Assembly: GCA_002841605.1 (NCBI GenBank)
Contig: PHAF01000031.1
Span: 1 to 14,965, forward strand
Reading direction: 5' to 3'
From: Firmicutes bacterium HGW-Firmicutes-10
Lineage (GTDB): Bacteria; Bacillota_I; Bacilli_A; Erysipelotrichales; Erysipelotrichaceae
Length of the DNA stretch: 14,965 bases
In this document: in pieces, positions 1 through 6,834 of the stretch
Numbering within the stretch: position 1 is the first letter of the stretch
Layout: each line of letters begins with the position of its first letter
The notes under the pieces: model-generated
Seen by the model: the letters and a program-made list of their open reading frames with translations, nothing else
What the model was told of the DNA's origin: nothing
Databases searched by the model: none
Position numbers and translations under genes: made by a program

Positions 1-134
1 GTTTTATATGTAAGGAGCTGTCGGTTGATTATCGCCGGATGGATCATCCTGAAGATGTTATCACTGAATATGAGCAACGCTTTTTAGAATTGAATCAACC
101 CATATATCGATCCGTTTGGAGGAAAAAACGATGA
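1..134 (+). CDS. trmB: tRNA (guanine-N7-)-methyltransferase, C-terminal end (partial)
   Basis: Only the last 43 codons are present; the first whole codon is at base 3 and the TGA stop is at 132-134. The tail includes ITEYEQRFLELNQPIYRSVW, which fits the conserved TrmB ending in Bacilli (TEYE..F...GQPIYR). TrmB makes m7G46 in tRNA in the cytoplasm using S-adenosylmethionine. Its catalytic motifs lie outside the window, so the call rests on this tail plus position: Bacillus ytmQ (trmB) lies a little upstream of ytoP. The stop overlaps the next start codon as ATGA, so the two genes are probably translated in a coupled way. Confidence 0.8.
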   Translation, partial: FICKELSVDYRRMDHPEDVITEYEQRFLELNQPIYRSVWRKKR

Positions 135-1216
135 GTAAAGAAATTTTGATGAAAACACTGGAGGATTTGACGCAGATTTACGGTGTCAGCGGCCAGGAAC
201 AATATGTTTCCCGATATCTTAAGAATGAGTACCTGAAATATACTGATGAAATCATATATGATAATTTGGGAAGTATTTTTGCTGTTAAAAGAAGCAAGAA
301 AAAGAATGCCAAAAAAGTGATGATTGCCGGTCATATGGATGAGGTTGGTTTCATCGTTAAGACAATAACAAAAACCGGTTGTCTGACCCTGCATCCGATT
401 GGCGGATGGTGGTCTCAAACCTTGCTTGGTCAACGGGTTGCGGTCATCAACAGCAAAGGTGAAGTATTCAAGGGGGCTATAGGATCGATTCCGCCTCATT
501 CTTTGACGGATGCGGATCGGGCAAAACCGATGGAAATCAAAAACATGCTGGTCGATATCGGAGCAAAAGACAAAGAAGAAGTAGAAAAACTTTCAATCCG
601 TCCCGGCGATATGATCGTTCTTGAAGGAGATTTTCAAATATTGGCCAACGGAAACCGGCTTTTAGCCAAGGCTTTTGACAATCGTTATGGTTGTGCGATG
701 GGACTTGCCCTTTTGGAAGCATTCAAAGACGTCGAACTGGATGTCGATCTATATGTCGGTGCGACGGTTCAGGAAGAAACCGGGCTGCGCGGCGCACAGA
801 CGGCCGCATCGATGATCGATCCTGACTTGGCCATCGTCTTTGATTGTTCTCCGGCAAATGATGCTTCAGGAGATGATACGGCTTTCGGTCAGTTGGGAAA
901 AGGGTTACTGATCCGCTTTGTGGATGCAAACTATCTGCCAAACCGCTGTCTGTTGGATGCGTTGATCGATGTTTGCAACAGTGAGTCACTGCCGTATCAA
1001 TACTATGTCTCCATGGGAGGGACGGATGCCGGAGCGATTCACAAAAACAGTGACGGCGTCGTGACGCTGACCATGTGTATTTGTGCCCGTAACATTCATA
1101 CAAACAGTTCGATCATCGATCTCAATGATTTGAATGTAGCCTACCAAGCTGCTTTGAAATTTGTCGGCGGGTTGAATGATGAACAAATATCTGCTATGAT
1201 TTTGTGTAATCAGTAA
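131..1216 (+). CDS. ytoP: M42 family metallopeptidase (YtoP-type glutamyl/deblocking aminopeptidase)
   Basis: A 361-residue cytosolic aminopeptidase of the M42 (PepA/FrvX) family, which removes N-terminal residues from peptides with two metal ions in a large tetrahedral assembly. Visible motifs in order are AGHMDEVGF (metal ligand His68), FDNRYG (Asp183 bridging ligand), QEETGLRGA (catalytic Glu215 and ligand Glu216), FDCSPAND (Asp238) and RNIHTN (last His, 323). All the expected metal and catalytic residues are therefore present. The ATG at 131 is chosen because GGAGG at 118-122 sits eight bases upstream; an in-frame TTG at 116 would lie over that site. It overlaps the trmB stop by ATGA and is followed 16 bases later by a lipoprotein gene. 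Substrate preference cannot be read from sequence. Confidence 0.92.
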   Translation: MSKEILMKTLEDLTQIYGVSGQEQYVSRYLKNEYLKYTDEIIYDNLGSIFAVKRSKKKNAKKVMIAGHMDEVGFIVKTITKTGCLTLHPIGGWWSQTLLGQRVAVINSKGEVFKGAIGSIPPHSLTDADRAKPMEIKNMLVDIGAKDKEEVEKLSIRPGDMIVLEGDFQILANGNRLLAKAFDNRYGCAMGLALLEAFKDVELDVDLYVGATVQEETGLRGAQTAASMIDPDLAIVFDCSPANDASGDDTAFGQLGKGLLIRFVDANYLPNRCLLDALIDVCNSESLPYQYYVSMGGTDAGAIHKNSDGVVTLTMCICARNIHTNSSIIDLNDLNVAYQAALKFVGGLNDEQISAMILCNQ

Positions 1217-1232
1217 AGTAAGGGGTGAGCAG

Positions 1233-1988
1233 ATGCGGAAATATTTGATCGTTTTCATCATATTTATCAGCGGATGCTCAATGTCCGGTGTTTCGTTGAA
1301 TAAGCAAATCGAGGACAGTATTGCTTTTGTATCATTGCAACCGATCATTGATGTACGTAACAACAATTCTCCACTGTACAGTTACTACTTGCCGCGCAAT
1401 GTCGGCAAGCGCAGTTCGAATCAGTTAGCCGCTACGTTTGTCACTTATGATGAAGAAGTAGTGCTAAGTTTGGATATTGCTTCGATCATCATGACCCGGT
1501 TCTACCGGGTTCAATTGGCCGGACAGTTAAGACCGTTGTACGGTACGCAGAATGCACTGGTGAATAAGAACTTTTCACTGAAAGACAGCGTCGGAAGTAC
1601 ATCTGATTATCGAATCGTCGTGTTGCCTTTTTTGGATAATCACTACATGGTTTATGTTCAAAATCAGGCATTTTTGATAAGTGCCTTGATACCCAAGACA
1701 AAAATTCAACCGGTATTGACCGATATGCTCATTATTTTACGAAGCGCAAAATCTAAGTCGAATGACATCGTCAATCTGTTTTCCAATAAGGTCGTCGTTG
1801 ATTATAACCGTATTTCAAAAGAACTTATCCAGTTTATCGCCCCTGAATCCGGCACGATCGTTGACATGATTAAGCTGATTACCGGTGATTTCAATTTTGA
1901 CGAAAACCTCCCGGATGATTATTTCAATGATATCATTGAACTACCTGAAGAAGAAACCGAGGAAGAAGGAGTTGAAAATGTCGAATAA
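1233..1988 (+). CDS. Putative lipoprotein of unknown function
   Basis: I do not recognise the family. The 251-residue product starts with a short type II signal peptide (MRK, hydrophobic run, then ISGC with Cys15 as the lipidated residue), so it should be anchored on the outer face of the membrane. The mature part has no cysteine or enzyme motif that I can name. It contains alternating hydrophobic segments around 60-150 that look like beta structure and ends in a strongly acidic tail (ELPEEETEEEGVENVE). It starts 16 bases after ytoP behind AGGGGTG and overlaps ytpR by 11 bases, so it belongs to the operon. Bacillus has ytpP and ytpQ between ytoP and ytpR, but I see no clear match to the cytosolic YtpQ (DUF1444) family. 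Lipoprotein topology is well supported; function is open. Confidence 0.75.
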   Translation: MRKYLIVFIIFISGCSMSGVSLNKQIEDSIAFVSLQPIIDVRNNNSPLYSYYLPRNVGKRSSNQLAATFVTYDEEVVLSLDIASIIMTRFYRVQLAGQLRPLYGTQNALVNKNFSLKDSVGSTSDYRIVVLPFLDNHYMVYVQNQAFLISALIPKTKIQPVLTDMLIILRSAKSKSNDIVNLFSNKVVVDYNRISKELIQFIAPESGTIVDMIKLITGDFNFDENLPDDYFNDIIELPEEETEEEGVENVE

Positions 1989-2595
1989 AAAGACCTTGAT
2001 CCGGGTTTTTATGCATAATGAATTCCCTGAAATAATGATGATCAAATTTAACGATGAGCCGGTTAGCGAAGTCAAAAGAGCAAATGATGCTGTTTTGCTT
2101 TACAACAGTGAATCGGCGTTGATTGGTGTCAATCTGCTAAAAGTGCCTGTTGCTAAAAACGGGTATGTCGAACTAGATGAGACGGTCGAGCTTTTAATCA
2201 AAGAAAGATTTTCTGCTTTGAATCTGGGTATTGATATAGATTCACCGTCAAACTTTGTTTGTGGTAGAATCAAAAAAATGGACGTTCATCCGACTCATCC
2301 GAATTTGCACATATGCACGGTTGATATCGGTGAAAAGGATATCAGCATCGTATGCTCAGCTAAAAATGCACGTGAAGACATGTTGACTGTTGTTGCATTG
2401 CCCAATGCGATACTTCCCGATGGCACATTGATTTCGGATGGTATCGTTGCAGGGGTTAAATCGCAAGGAATGTTATGTTCGTTACTAGAGATTACCGGTG
2501 GCAAAAAGCCGGTTCGAGGGTTGATTGAATTACCGAAAGGCACCGAATGCGGTTCCGTATTGGATATCGCCGGTCTGGGAGAAGCACTATGCTAA
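1978..2595 (+). CDS. ytpR: YtpR-type tRNA-binding domain protein
   Basis: A 205-residue protein with an N-terminal region of about 90 residues (the part usually found before the tRNA-binding fold in YtpR) followed by an EMAP/PheT-N OB-fold from about residue 93. Typical features of that fold are FVCGRI, HPTHPNLHICTVDIG, ISIVCSAKN, LPDGT, VAGVKSQGMLCS and the ELPKGT region near the end. The same fold forms the N-terminal tRNA-binding domain of the phenylalanyl-tRNA synthetase beta chain; free-standing YtpR is assumed to bind tRNA or RNA, but its role is not settled. One family position reads IVCSAKN where IVCGAPN is usual. The ATG at 1978 is chosen over in-frame upstream ATGs because AAGGAG precedes it at good spacing. 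It overlaps both neighbours: 11 bases with the lipoprotein gene and 7 (ATGCTAA) with the next gene. Confidence 0.88.
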   Translation: MSNKKTLIRVFMHNEFPEIMMIKFNDEPVSEVKRANDAVLLYNSESALIGVNLLKVPVAKNGYVELDETVELLIKERFSALNLGIDIDSPSNFVCGRIKKMDVHPTHPNLHICTVDIGEKDISIVCSAKNAREDMLTVVALPNAILPDGTLISDGIVAGVKSQGMLCSLLEITGGKKPVRGLIELPKGTECGSVLDIAGLGEALC

Positions 2596-3254
2596 AGAAA
2601 CTATTGTCACTGTTTTTTGAAGAAGAGGAAATCGTTGAAGATAAGTCTGTTGAAGAAATGATTGAACCGCCGGTAAAAAAGCCGGAAGTCAAAAAGACAG
2701 AGTTGAAAAAATCTGAGAACGGTAAAATCACAGAGAAGGAACAGGTTCCTATTGAAGTGATTCGACCGAAAGAAAAGGAGTTTGTCGATATCAAGGCAGA
2801 TGATTTTGAGGTTGCAGAATATAAACCGGCCATTAAAAAAATCGATATCGATAAGGAAAAAGAAGTTGACATTAAACCGATCCGAAAACCGATCGTAACG
2901 GAATCAAAACCCTATGAATTTGCGCCGGTTTTAAGTCCGATTTTCGGGCGTTCCGATAAAGAACCGGCGGTTAAAACCGTGGTTCAGTCGATGCCCGTGG
3001 AAGAAAGCAAAAGCATCCTTGGGACAATCATCAGTCCGATTTACGGAATAACAAAAAATAAGAACCGGCCGGTTGAAGTAAAGCAAACGGCGTCTATCGA
3101 GAATTTGACTCTGGAGCAGATGCTGGGGGTTGAAAAAAGCGAAAACTTTCTGCAAGACAGTTTTGATTTGATTGTTGAAGAGGATCAACCTGTTTCAAAA
3201 GCCAAACCTAAAACACTGATGAGCTTGTTTGAGGAAGAAGAGGATAGCGAATGA
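2589..3254 (+). CDS. Charged, low-complexity protein at the sftA position (no motor domain)
   Basis: The 221-residue product has no domain that I can name with certainty and is mostly Lys/Glu/Pro-rich, so it is probably largely disordered and cytosolic. Three kinds of short motif stand out: LSPIFGRSD near residue 115 and ISPIYGITK near 150, a repeated S-P-I-[FY]-G core; an N-terminal LLSLFFEEEE; and a near copy at the C-terminus, LMSLFEEEED. From memory, SPI[FY]G cores of this kind occur in the N-terminal linker of the FtsK-like translocase SftA (YtpS), which lies between ytpR and murC in Bacillus. The present gene occupies that slot but stops before any Walker A motor. It could be an SftA remnant or a lineage-specific scaffold. 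Its ATG overlaps the ytpR stop and its TGA overlaps the murC ATG. Confidence 0.65.
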   Translation: MLKKLLSLFFEEEEIVEDKSVEEMIEPPVKKPEVKKTELKKSENGKITEKEQVPIEVIRPKEKEFVDIKADDFEVAEYKPAIKKIDIDKEKEVDIKPIRKPIVTESKPYEFAPVLSPIFGRSDKEPAVKTVVQSMPVEESKSILGTIISPIYGITKNKNRPVEVKQTASIENLTLEQMLGVEKSENFLQDSFDLIVEEDQPVSKAKPKTLMSLFEEEEDSE

Positions 3255-4552
3255 TTTATCTTATTGGAATAAAAGGGGCCGGAATGGCTGCGTTGGCATG
3301 CATGTTGCACGACATTGGTGAAACGGTTTCCGGCAGTGATATTGATAAACACATATTTACCGAAGATGAGCTGCATCGCCGCAATATTCCGGTATATCCT
3401 TTCTTGAGTCATGAAATCCTTGATCATTCGACGGTCGTCATCGGAAATGCATTTTTAGACGACTTTGAAGAAGTGAAGCGGGCAAGAGCCAACAAAACGT
3501 TGAAAATATTCAGATATCACGAATTTCTGGGAAAACTGATGGAAAACTATCGTACGATCGCTATTGCCGGCAGTCATGGTAAAACAACGACGACCAACAT
3601 GGTTTCGACAATGATGCAGCAATACTTTAAATCGGGACATCTGATTGGCGATGGAGATGGTCTGTTAAAGAAAAATGACCGTTACCTAGTGGCCGAAGCA
3701 TGCGAGTACCGCCGTCATTTTTTGGCGTATCGTCCGCAAATTGCCGTGATCACCAACGTCGATATCGACCATGTCGACTATTTCAAAGACGAAGCCGATT
3801 ATGCATCGGCTTATGAGCAGTTCTCAGAAAATGTAAGTGAAGTATGCATCGTGTTCGGTGATGATCCTCGTTCACGCAATCTGAAACTTTCATCGAGTGT
3901 TTTATTTTATGGAATTGAAGAAAGCAATGATGTTGTTGCACAGAATATCATCGAAACACCGACTTCAACATCGTTTGATGTCATTATTCTAGGTAACCGT
4001 TTCGGGCGTTTCGAACTGCCTTTTGTCGGAACACACATGCTTTACAACAGTCTTGCCGCAATAACGATCGGGTATTTGGAAGGACTGACTGCAGCACAAT
4101 GCAATCAGGGATTGTCGCTTTTTAAAGGTGCTAAGCGACGCTTTGTCATAACCCAGGTCAAGGACAGCATTTTCATCGATGACTATGCCCACCATCCGAC
4201 GGAAGTATCAGTTACCGTTGATGCCGCACGGAAACGTTATCCGGATAAAACGTTGATTGCAATATTCAAACCACATCGGGTATCACGTGTTTTTCACTTC
4301 GCAAAAGAGTTTGCGGAAGCCTTATCGAAAGCCGATGTAGTCGCATTATGTCCATTTACAAGCATTGACGATAAAGAGGAAGGTATCGATATCGATATCA
4401 CGTATCTTCAAAATATGATAGAAGGAAGCTTCATTGTTGATGAAAATGAACAAGACGCAATGCGTCTGGCAGCGTATAAACCTGCCGTATATTTGTTTAT
4501 GAGTTCGAAAGACATATATAATTTGAGCGATTCAGTAAAGCGCTATCAATAA
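3251..4552 (+). CDS. murC: UDP-N-acetylmuramate--L-alanine ligase
   Basis: MurC adds L-alanine to UDP-MurNAc with ATP, the first peptide step of peptidoglycan synthesis, in the cytoplasm. At 433 residues it has the length of the Bacilli enzymes. The three Mur-ligase domains are visible: an N-terminal nucleotide-sugar domain starting MIYLIGIKGAGMAAL with SGSDID; the central ATPase with P-loop GSHGKTTTTN near residue 108, the EACEYRRHF segment typical of Bacilli MurC, and NVDIDHVDYF; and the C-terminal domain with YNSLAA, DDYAHHPTE and FKPHRVSR. The ATG overlaps the previous TGA as ATGA, with a purine-rich GAGGAAGAAGAGG just upstream. No intrinsic terminator follows; the next gene has its own promoter starting three bases after the stop. 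Confidence 0.96.
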   Translation: MIYLIGIKGAGMAALACMLHDIGETVSGSDIDKHIFTEDELHRRNIPVYPFLSHEILDHSTVVIGNAFLDDFEEVKRARANKTLKIFRYHEFLGKLMENYRTIAIAGSHGKTTTTNMVSTMMQQYFKSGHLIGDGDGLLKKNDRYLVAEACEYRRHFLAYRPQIAVITNVDIDHVDYFKDEADYASAYEQFSENVSEVCIVFGDDPRSRNLKLSSSVLFYGIEESNDVVAQNIIETPTSTSFDVIILGNRFGRFELPFVGTHMLYNSLAAITIGYLEGLTAAQCNQGLSLFKGAKRRFVITQVKDSIFIDDYAHHPTEVSVTVDAARKRYPDKTLIAIFKPHRVSRVFHFAKEFAEALSKADVVALCPFTSIDDKEEGIDIDITYLQNMIEGSFIVDENEQDAMRLAAYKPAVYLFMSSKDIYNLSDSVKRYQ

Positions 4553-4554
4553 TC

Positions 4555-4583
4555 TTGAAAATATTTTCAAAATTGTGTACAAT
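4555..4583 (+). promoter_or_regulatory. Sigma-A-type promoter of the ytxG-ccpA operon, overlapped by a palindrome
   Basis: TTGAAA at 4555-4560 and TACAAT at 4578-4583 are separated by exactly 17 bases, a near-ideal vegetative promoter, about 20 bases before the ytxG start. The -35 element is the left arm of a perfect 16-bp palindrome (TTGAAAATATTTTCAA, 4555-4570), placed as an operator would be. The palindrome is A/T-rich and not followed by a T-run, so it does not look like a terminator for murC. The promoter call is good; the operator reading is inference. Confidence 0.75.
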
Positions 4584-4602
4584 AATTCTGAGGTGATCAC
4601 TA

Positions 4603-4983
4603 ATGGATGAATTATTGCGCGCATTACAGGGAGTTTCAGTACAGTTATTGCCTTTTTTAGGCGTAGTGGTACTGATTTTTCTTATCTTGATTTTGCGCAG
4701 GGTCTATTTACTTTTAGCTGACATAGGTATAACGGTCGTGAAAGTAAATTCGGCTATGGATAAAGTAAATTCGAGTTTGGATGAGTTCAAGATGCCGCTG
4801 TCAACACTGTCACGGCTGTCACATTCAATAGATTTGGTACACACCGCAACCGAATCTGCCATTAAAGGCGCCGTTCGCGTCGTATCTGAGAATTATGAGT
4901 GGATCAAAGATACAGCTTTATCAGCGGTCAACAAAGTAAAAACTAAAAAAACACAACCGAAAGGAGAAAACGAAGATGAATGA
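4603..4983 (+). CDS. ytxG: YtxG-type DUF948 membrane protein
   Basis: A 126-residue protein with one N-terminal membrane helix (about residues 14-32, LLPFLGVVVLIFLILIL) and a long helical tail facing the cytoplasm, ending in a basic and then acidic stretch. The pattern L..I..TV.KVNSAMDKVNSSLD after the membrane helix is typical of the DUF948 family, to which Bacillus YtxG belongs. The molecular role is unknown; in Bacillus the gene lies in a stress-responsive cluster upstream of ccpA. It starts behind GAGGTG at 4590-4595 and overlaps the next gene by eight bases. Position after murC and before ccpA, as in Bacillus, strengthens the call. Confidence 0.85.
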   Translation: MDELLRALQGVSVQLLPFLGVVVLIFLILILRRVYLLLADIGITVVKVNSAMDKVNSSLDEFKMPLSTLSRLSHSIDLVHTATESAIKGAVRVVSENYEWIKDTALSAVNKVKTKKTQPKGENEDE

Positions 4984-5581
4984 GTTTAAAGATCAAGTAG
5001 ATCAAACCGTTGCGGAAATCAACAAAGATGTGGAAACTTTTAAAGATGATGTCGATCAGGTTATTGAAGAATTGAAAGACAGCGAAAAAGACAAAGTTTC
5101 TAAAATCAAAGAGGATGTCGTCAAGGCAATCGAGACTGTCATTGAATCAACAAAAAAACTGATCCATGACCTGAAGGAAGATGAAGAACTTAAGGCCAAA
5201 CTGCATCAGGCAAAAGAAAAAGCGATAGAATTGCTTAATGATGCTAAGGCAAAACTAGTCGAGATTAAAGAAGATGAGGCTTGGAAACAGCGTTTTGCGA
5301 GCGTAAAAAACAAGACGGTCGAAATTAAAGACAAGGTCGTAGATAAAGTTTCCGAAAATGAGGAATTTGTTGAAAAAGTGACAGATTTCAAAGATAAGGC
5401 TGTCAAAGTTACGGTCGAAACGTATGAAAATGCCAAGGAAAAAGTAGATGAGTTTATTAATCGTCCGGATGTTCAGGAAAAAATTGAAGATGCCAAAGAA
5501 AAAACCGTCGATTTTGCTGAAAAAGCGGTAGATAAGTTAAAAGACTGGCTCAAGCCAAAAGCTAAAGAAGAAGAAAAGTAG
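4976..5581 (+). CDS. Amphipathic helical repeat protein (LEA/apolipoprotein-like) in the ytxH slot
   Basis: This 201-residue protein consists almost wholly of charged amphipathic helix rich in Lys, Glu, Asp and Val, with recurring units such as DKVSKIKEDVVKAIE, EKAIELLNDAKAKLVEIKED, KNKTVEIKDKVVDKVSE and DAKEKTVDFAEKAVDKLKD. The spacing suggests 11-residue-type repeats like those of LEA group 3 and apolipoprotein-like proteins. There is no signal peptide, no membrane helix and no cysteine. The only aromatic clusters are near DEAWKQRFA and the C-terminal DKLKDWLKPK, which could sit on a membrane surface. It directly follows ytxG, where Bacillus carries ytxH, but YtxH proteins normally begin with a membrane helix that is missing here. 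It may be a stress-protective or membrane-surface protein; that is inference. Confidence 0.7.
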   Translation: MNEFKDQVDQTVAEINKDVETFKDDVDQVIEELKDSEKDKVSKIKEDVVKAIETVIESTKKLIHDLKEDEELKAKLHQAKEKAIELLNDAKAKLVEIKEDEAWKQRFASVKNKTVEIKDKVVDKVSENEEFVEKVTDFKDKAVKVTVETYENAKEKVDEFINRPDVQEKIEDAKEKTVDFAEKAVDKLKDWLKPKAKEEEK

Positions 5582-5589
5582 GTGGGGAA

Positions 5590-6579
5590 ATGAAACGTGT
5601 TACGATTTACGATGTAGCGAATGAAGCAAAAGTTTCGCTTGCCACCGTATCCAGGGTCATCAACGGATTAGAAATCGTTCGTGAGGACACTCGAGCCCGG
5701 GTTGAACTTGCGATCGAAAAACTTGGATACAAACCCAATGCCATTGCACAAGGGTTGGCTTTGCAAAAAACGACAACGATTGCTTTGGTCGTTCCTGAAG
5801 CCAGTTTTAATTATACAGGCCAGATCATCAACGGATTGCTGGATGTAGCGAAGATTTATAAGTATAACATCATGTTGCATACAACAACTGAAGGAATTCT
5901 TGAAATCAATGAAATCATTGAGAATATCATTAAATCACGTGTAGACGGTGTTGTCATCTTTAATGACAAACTGCTCTACAATGAACTGAAAGAACTTACA
6001 AAATATCAGTTTCCGATCGTATTGATTGGAAATCGCATGTCTGAAAACAATGTTGCCTGTGTTTATGTTGACATTGAGAGAGCCGCTTATGAGTTAGCAC
6101 TTCAGTATATAAGTCGTGGCCAGAAAGACATTGCTATTATTCAGGATAGAAAGAATTCCTATGCTATCAACCAGCTGATCAGAGGCGTAACACGTGCATT
6201 TGAAGAGAATCAGTTGAAATTTGAGCAGTATATCGAGATTCCGGCCATGTATCGCAGTTCTTATGAGTTTTTGTCGAATTACTTTAAAGATAAAAGGCAT
6301 GACTTGATCATTGCTTATCGCGATTCACAGGCGTTAGCGGCAATTAATGCTGCCAATGAAAACAACATTCCTGTACCAAAGGAAATGGAAATCATTTGTG
6401 TCATCGATACGAAGTACAATGCCATGGTCCGTCCGCGTCTGTCCAGTTTTTCAATCCCGTCCTATGATTTAGGAGCGGTCGCCATGCGGATGATGACCAA
6501 GCTTTTGCATCAGGAAGTATTCGAAGAACGCGAAATTGAATTGAGTTATTTGTTTACTCCTCGTCAATCCACAAAGTAA
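5590..6579 (+). CDS. ccpA: Catabolite control protein A, LacI family
   Basis: A 329-residue LacI/GalR-type regulator that in Bacilli binds cre sites with phosphorylated HPr(Ser46-P) to govern carbon catabolite control. The N-terminal headpiece is clear: TIYDVANEAKVSLATVSRVI (helix-turn-helix), then GYKPNAIAQGLA with the Leu-Ala hinge pair. Near the C-terminus SYDLGAVAMRMMTK (about 291-304) matches the CcpA segment that, as I recall, contacts HPr through Tyr, Arg and Lys, and the protein ends RQSTK as Bacillus CcpA does. The middle of the sugar-binding-fold domain is rather divergent. It starts nine bases after the previous stop, behind AGGTGG. No cre site that I would defend is visible in the window. 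No terminator follows; the tyrS promoter begins immediately after the stop. Confidence 0.9.
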   Translation: MKRVTIYDVANEAKVSLATVSRVINGLEIVREDTRARVELAIEKLGYKPNAIAQGLALQKTTTIALVVPEASFNYTGQIINGLLDVAKIYKYNIMLHTTTEGILEINEIIENIIKSRVDGVVIFNDKLLYNELKELTKYQFPIVLIGNRMSENNVACVYVDIERAAYELALQYISRGQKDIAIIQDRKNSYAINQLIRGVTRAFEENQLKFEQYIEIPAMYRSSYEFLSNYFKDKRHDLIIAYRDSQALAAINAANENNIPVPKEMEIICVIDTKYNAMVRPRLSSFSIPSYDLGAVAMRMMTKLLHQEVFEEREIELSYLFTPRQSTK

Positions 6580-6608
6580 TTGACGATATCCGGCGGATTA
6601 GTTATAAT
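6580..6608 (+). promoter_or_regulatory. Promoter of the tyrS T-box transcript
   Basis: TTGACG at 6580-6585 and TATAAT at 6603-6608 are 17 bases apart. The -35 box begins at the base right after the ccpA stop codon. Transcription should start near 6614-6616, giving a leader of about 220 nt before tyrS. Confidence 0.85.
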
Positions 6609-6614
6609 TTCAAT

Positions 6615-6816
6615 ATCGCAAAGACGGGAAAAAGTAATTGCAACGTTCTTCAGAGAGACAGTGGCTGGTGAAAACTGTTGTAAATAGCAATGAAATACGA
6701 CCCTGAGCTTCTTTATGAAAAGTAAAGACGTCGCCGGCGTTAACGGATAAAGTGCACGAAAGTGAACTAAGGTGGTACCGCGCATCATAGCGCCCTTGGA
6801 ATCAAGGGCGTTTTTT
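6615..6816 (+). promoter_or_regulatory. Tyrosine T-box riboswitch leader of tyrS
   Basis: This leader senses uncharged tRNA-Tyr and controls transcription into tyrS by antitermination. The canonical T-box AAGGTGGTACCGCG is at 6769-6782. In its TGGN element the last base is T, which would pair with an A discriminator base of the tRNA acceptor end, as expected for tRNA-Tyr. Stem I features are visible: CAGAGAG around 6651-6657, an apical ACAGT...ACTGT helix, and ATTGC (6637-6641) facing GCAAT (6687-6691). The unpaired GAAATACGA that follows holds TAC at 6696-6698, a Tyr codon and the likely specifier. A terminator hairpin closes the leader. The exact start and the minor stems are approximate. 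Confidence 0.93.
6791..6816 (+). terminator. T-box regulatory terminator
   Basis: CGCCCTTG (6791-6798), a four-base loop and CAAGGGCG (6803-6810) form a perfect 8-bp stem followed by six T. It is the alternative to the antiterminator when tRNA-Tyr is charged, and it may also stop transcripts reading through from ccpA. Confidence 0.93.
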
Positions 6817-6834
6817 ATTTGAAGGGAGAAAAAT

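Noticed and set aside
116..130. Upstream in-frame TTG start for ytoP
   Set aside because: It would put the start on top of the GGAGG; the ATG at 131 has proper spacing.
723..1103. Open frame of 126 codons on the minus strand opposite ytoP
   Set aside because: It lies wholly inside a conserved M42 peptidase gene, has no ribosome binding site and its product is Arg/His/Ser-rich with no domain; it is a shadow frame.
1885..1977. Longer N-terminus for ytpR beginning at 1885
   Set aside because: The extra 31 residues lie in the preceding lipoprotein gene and AAGGAG points to the ATG at 1978.
2492..2872. Open frame on the minus strand opposite ytpR and the sftA-slot gene, Ser/Phe-rich product
   Set aside because: The composition is just the antisense of Glu/Lys-rich codons (GAA/AAA read as TTC/TTT); no start signal.
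3680..3720. EACEYRRHF in MurC as an altered active site
   Set aside because: This is the normal form in Bacilli MurC as I recall it, not a mutation.
4555..4570. Palindrome after murC as an intrinsic terminator
   Set aside because: The stem is A/T-rich, has no proper loop and is followed by AAATTG rather than a T-run.
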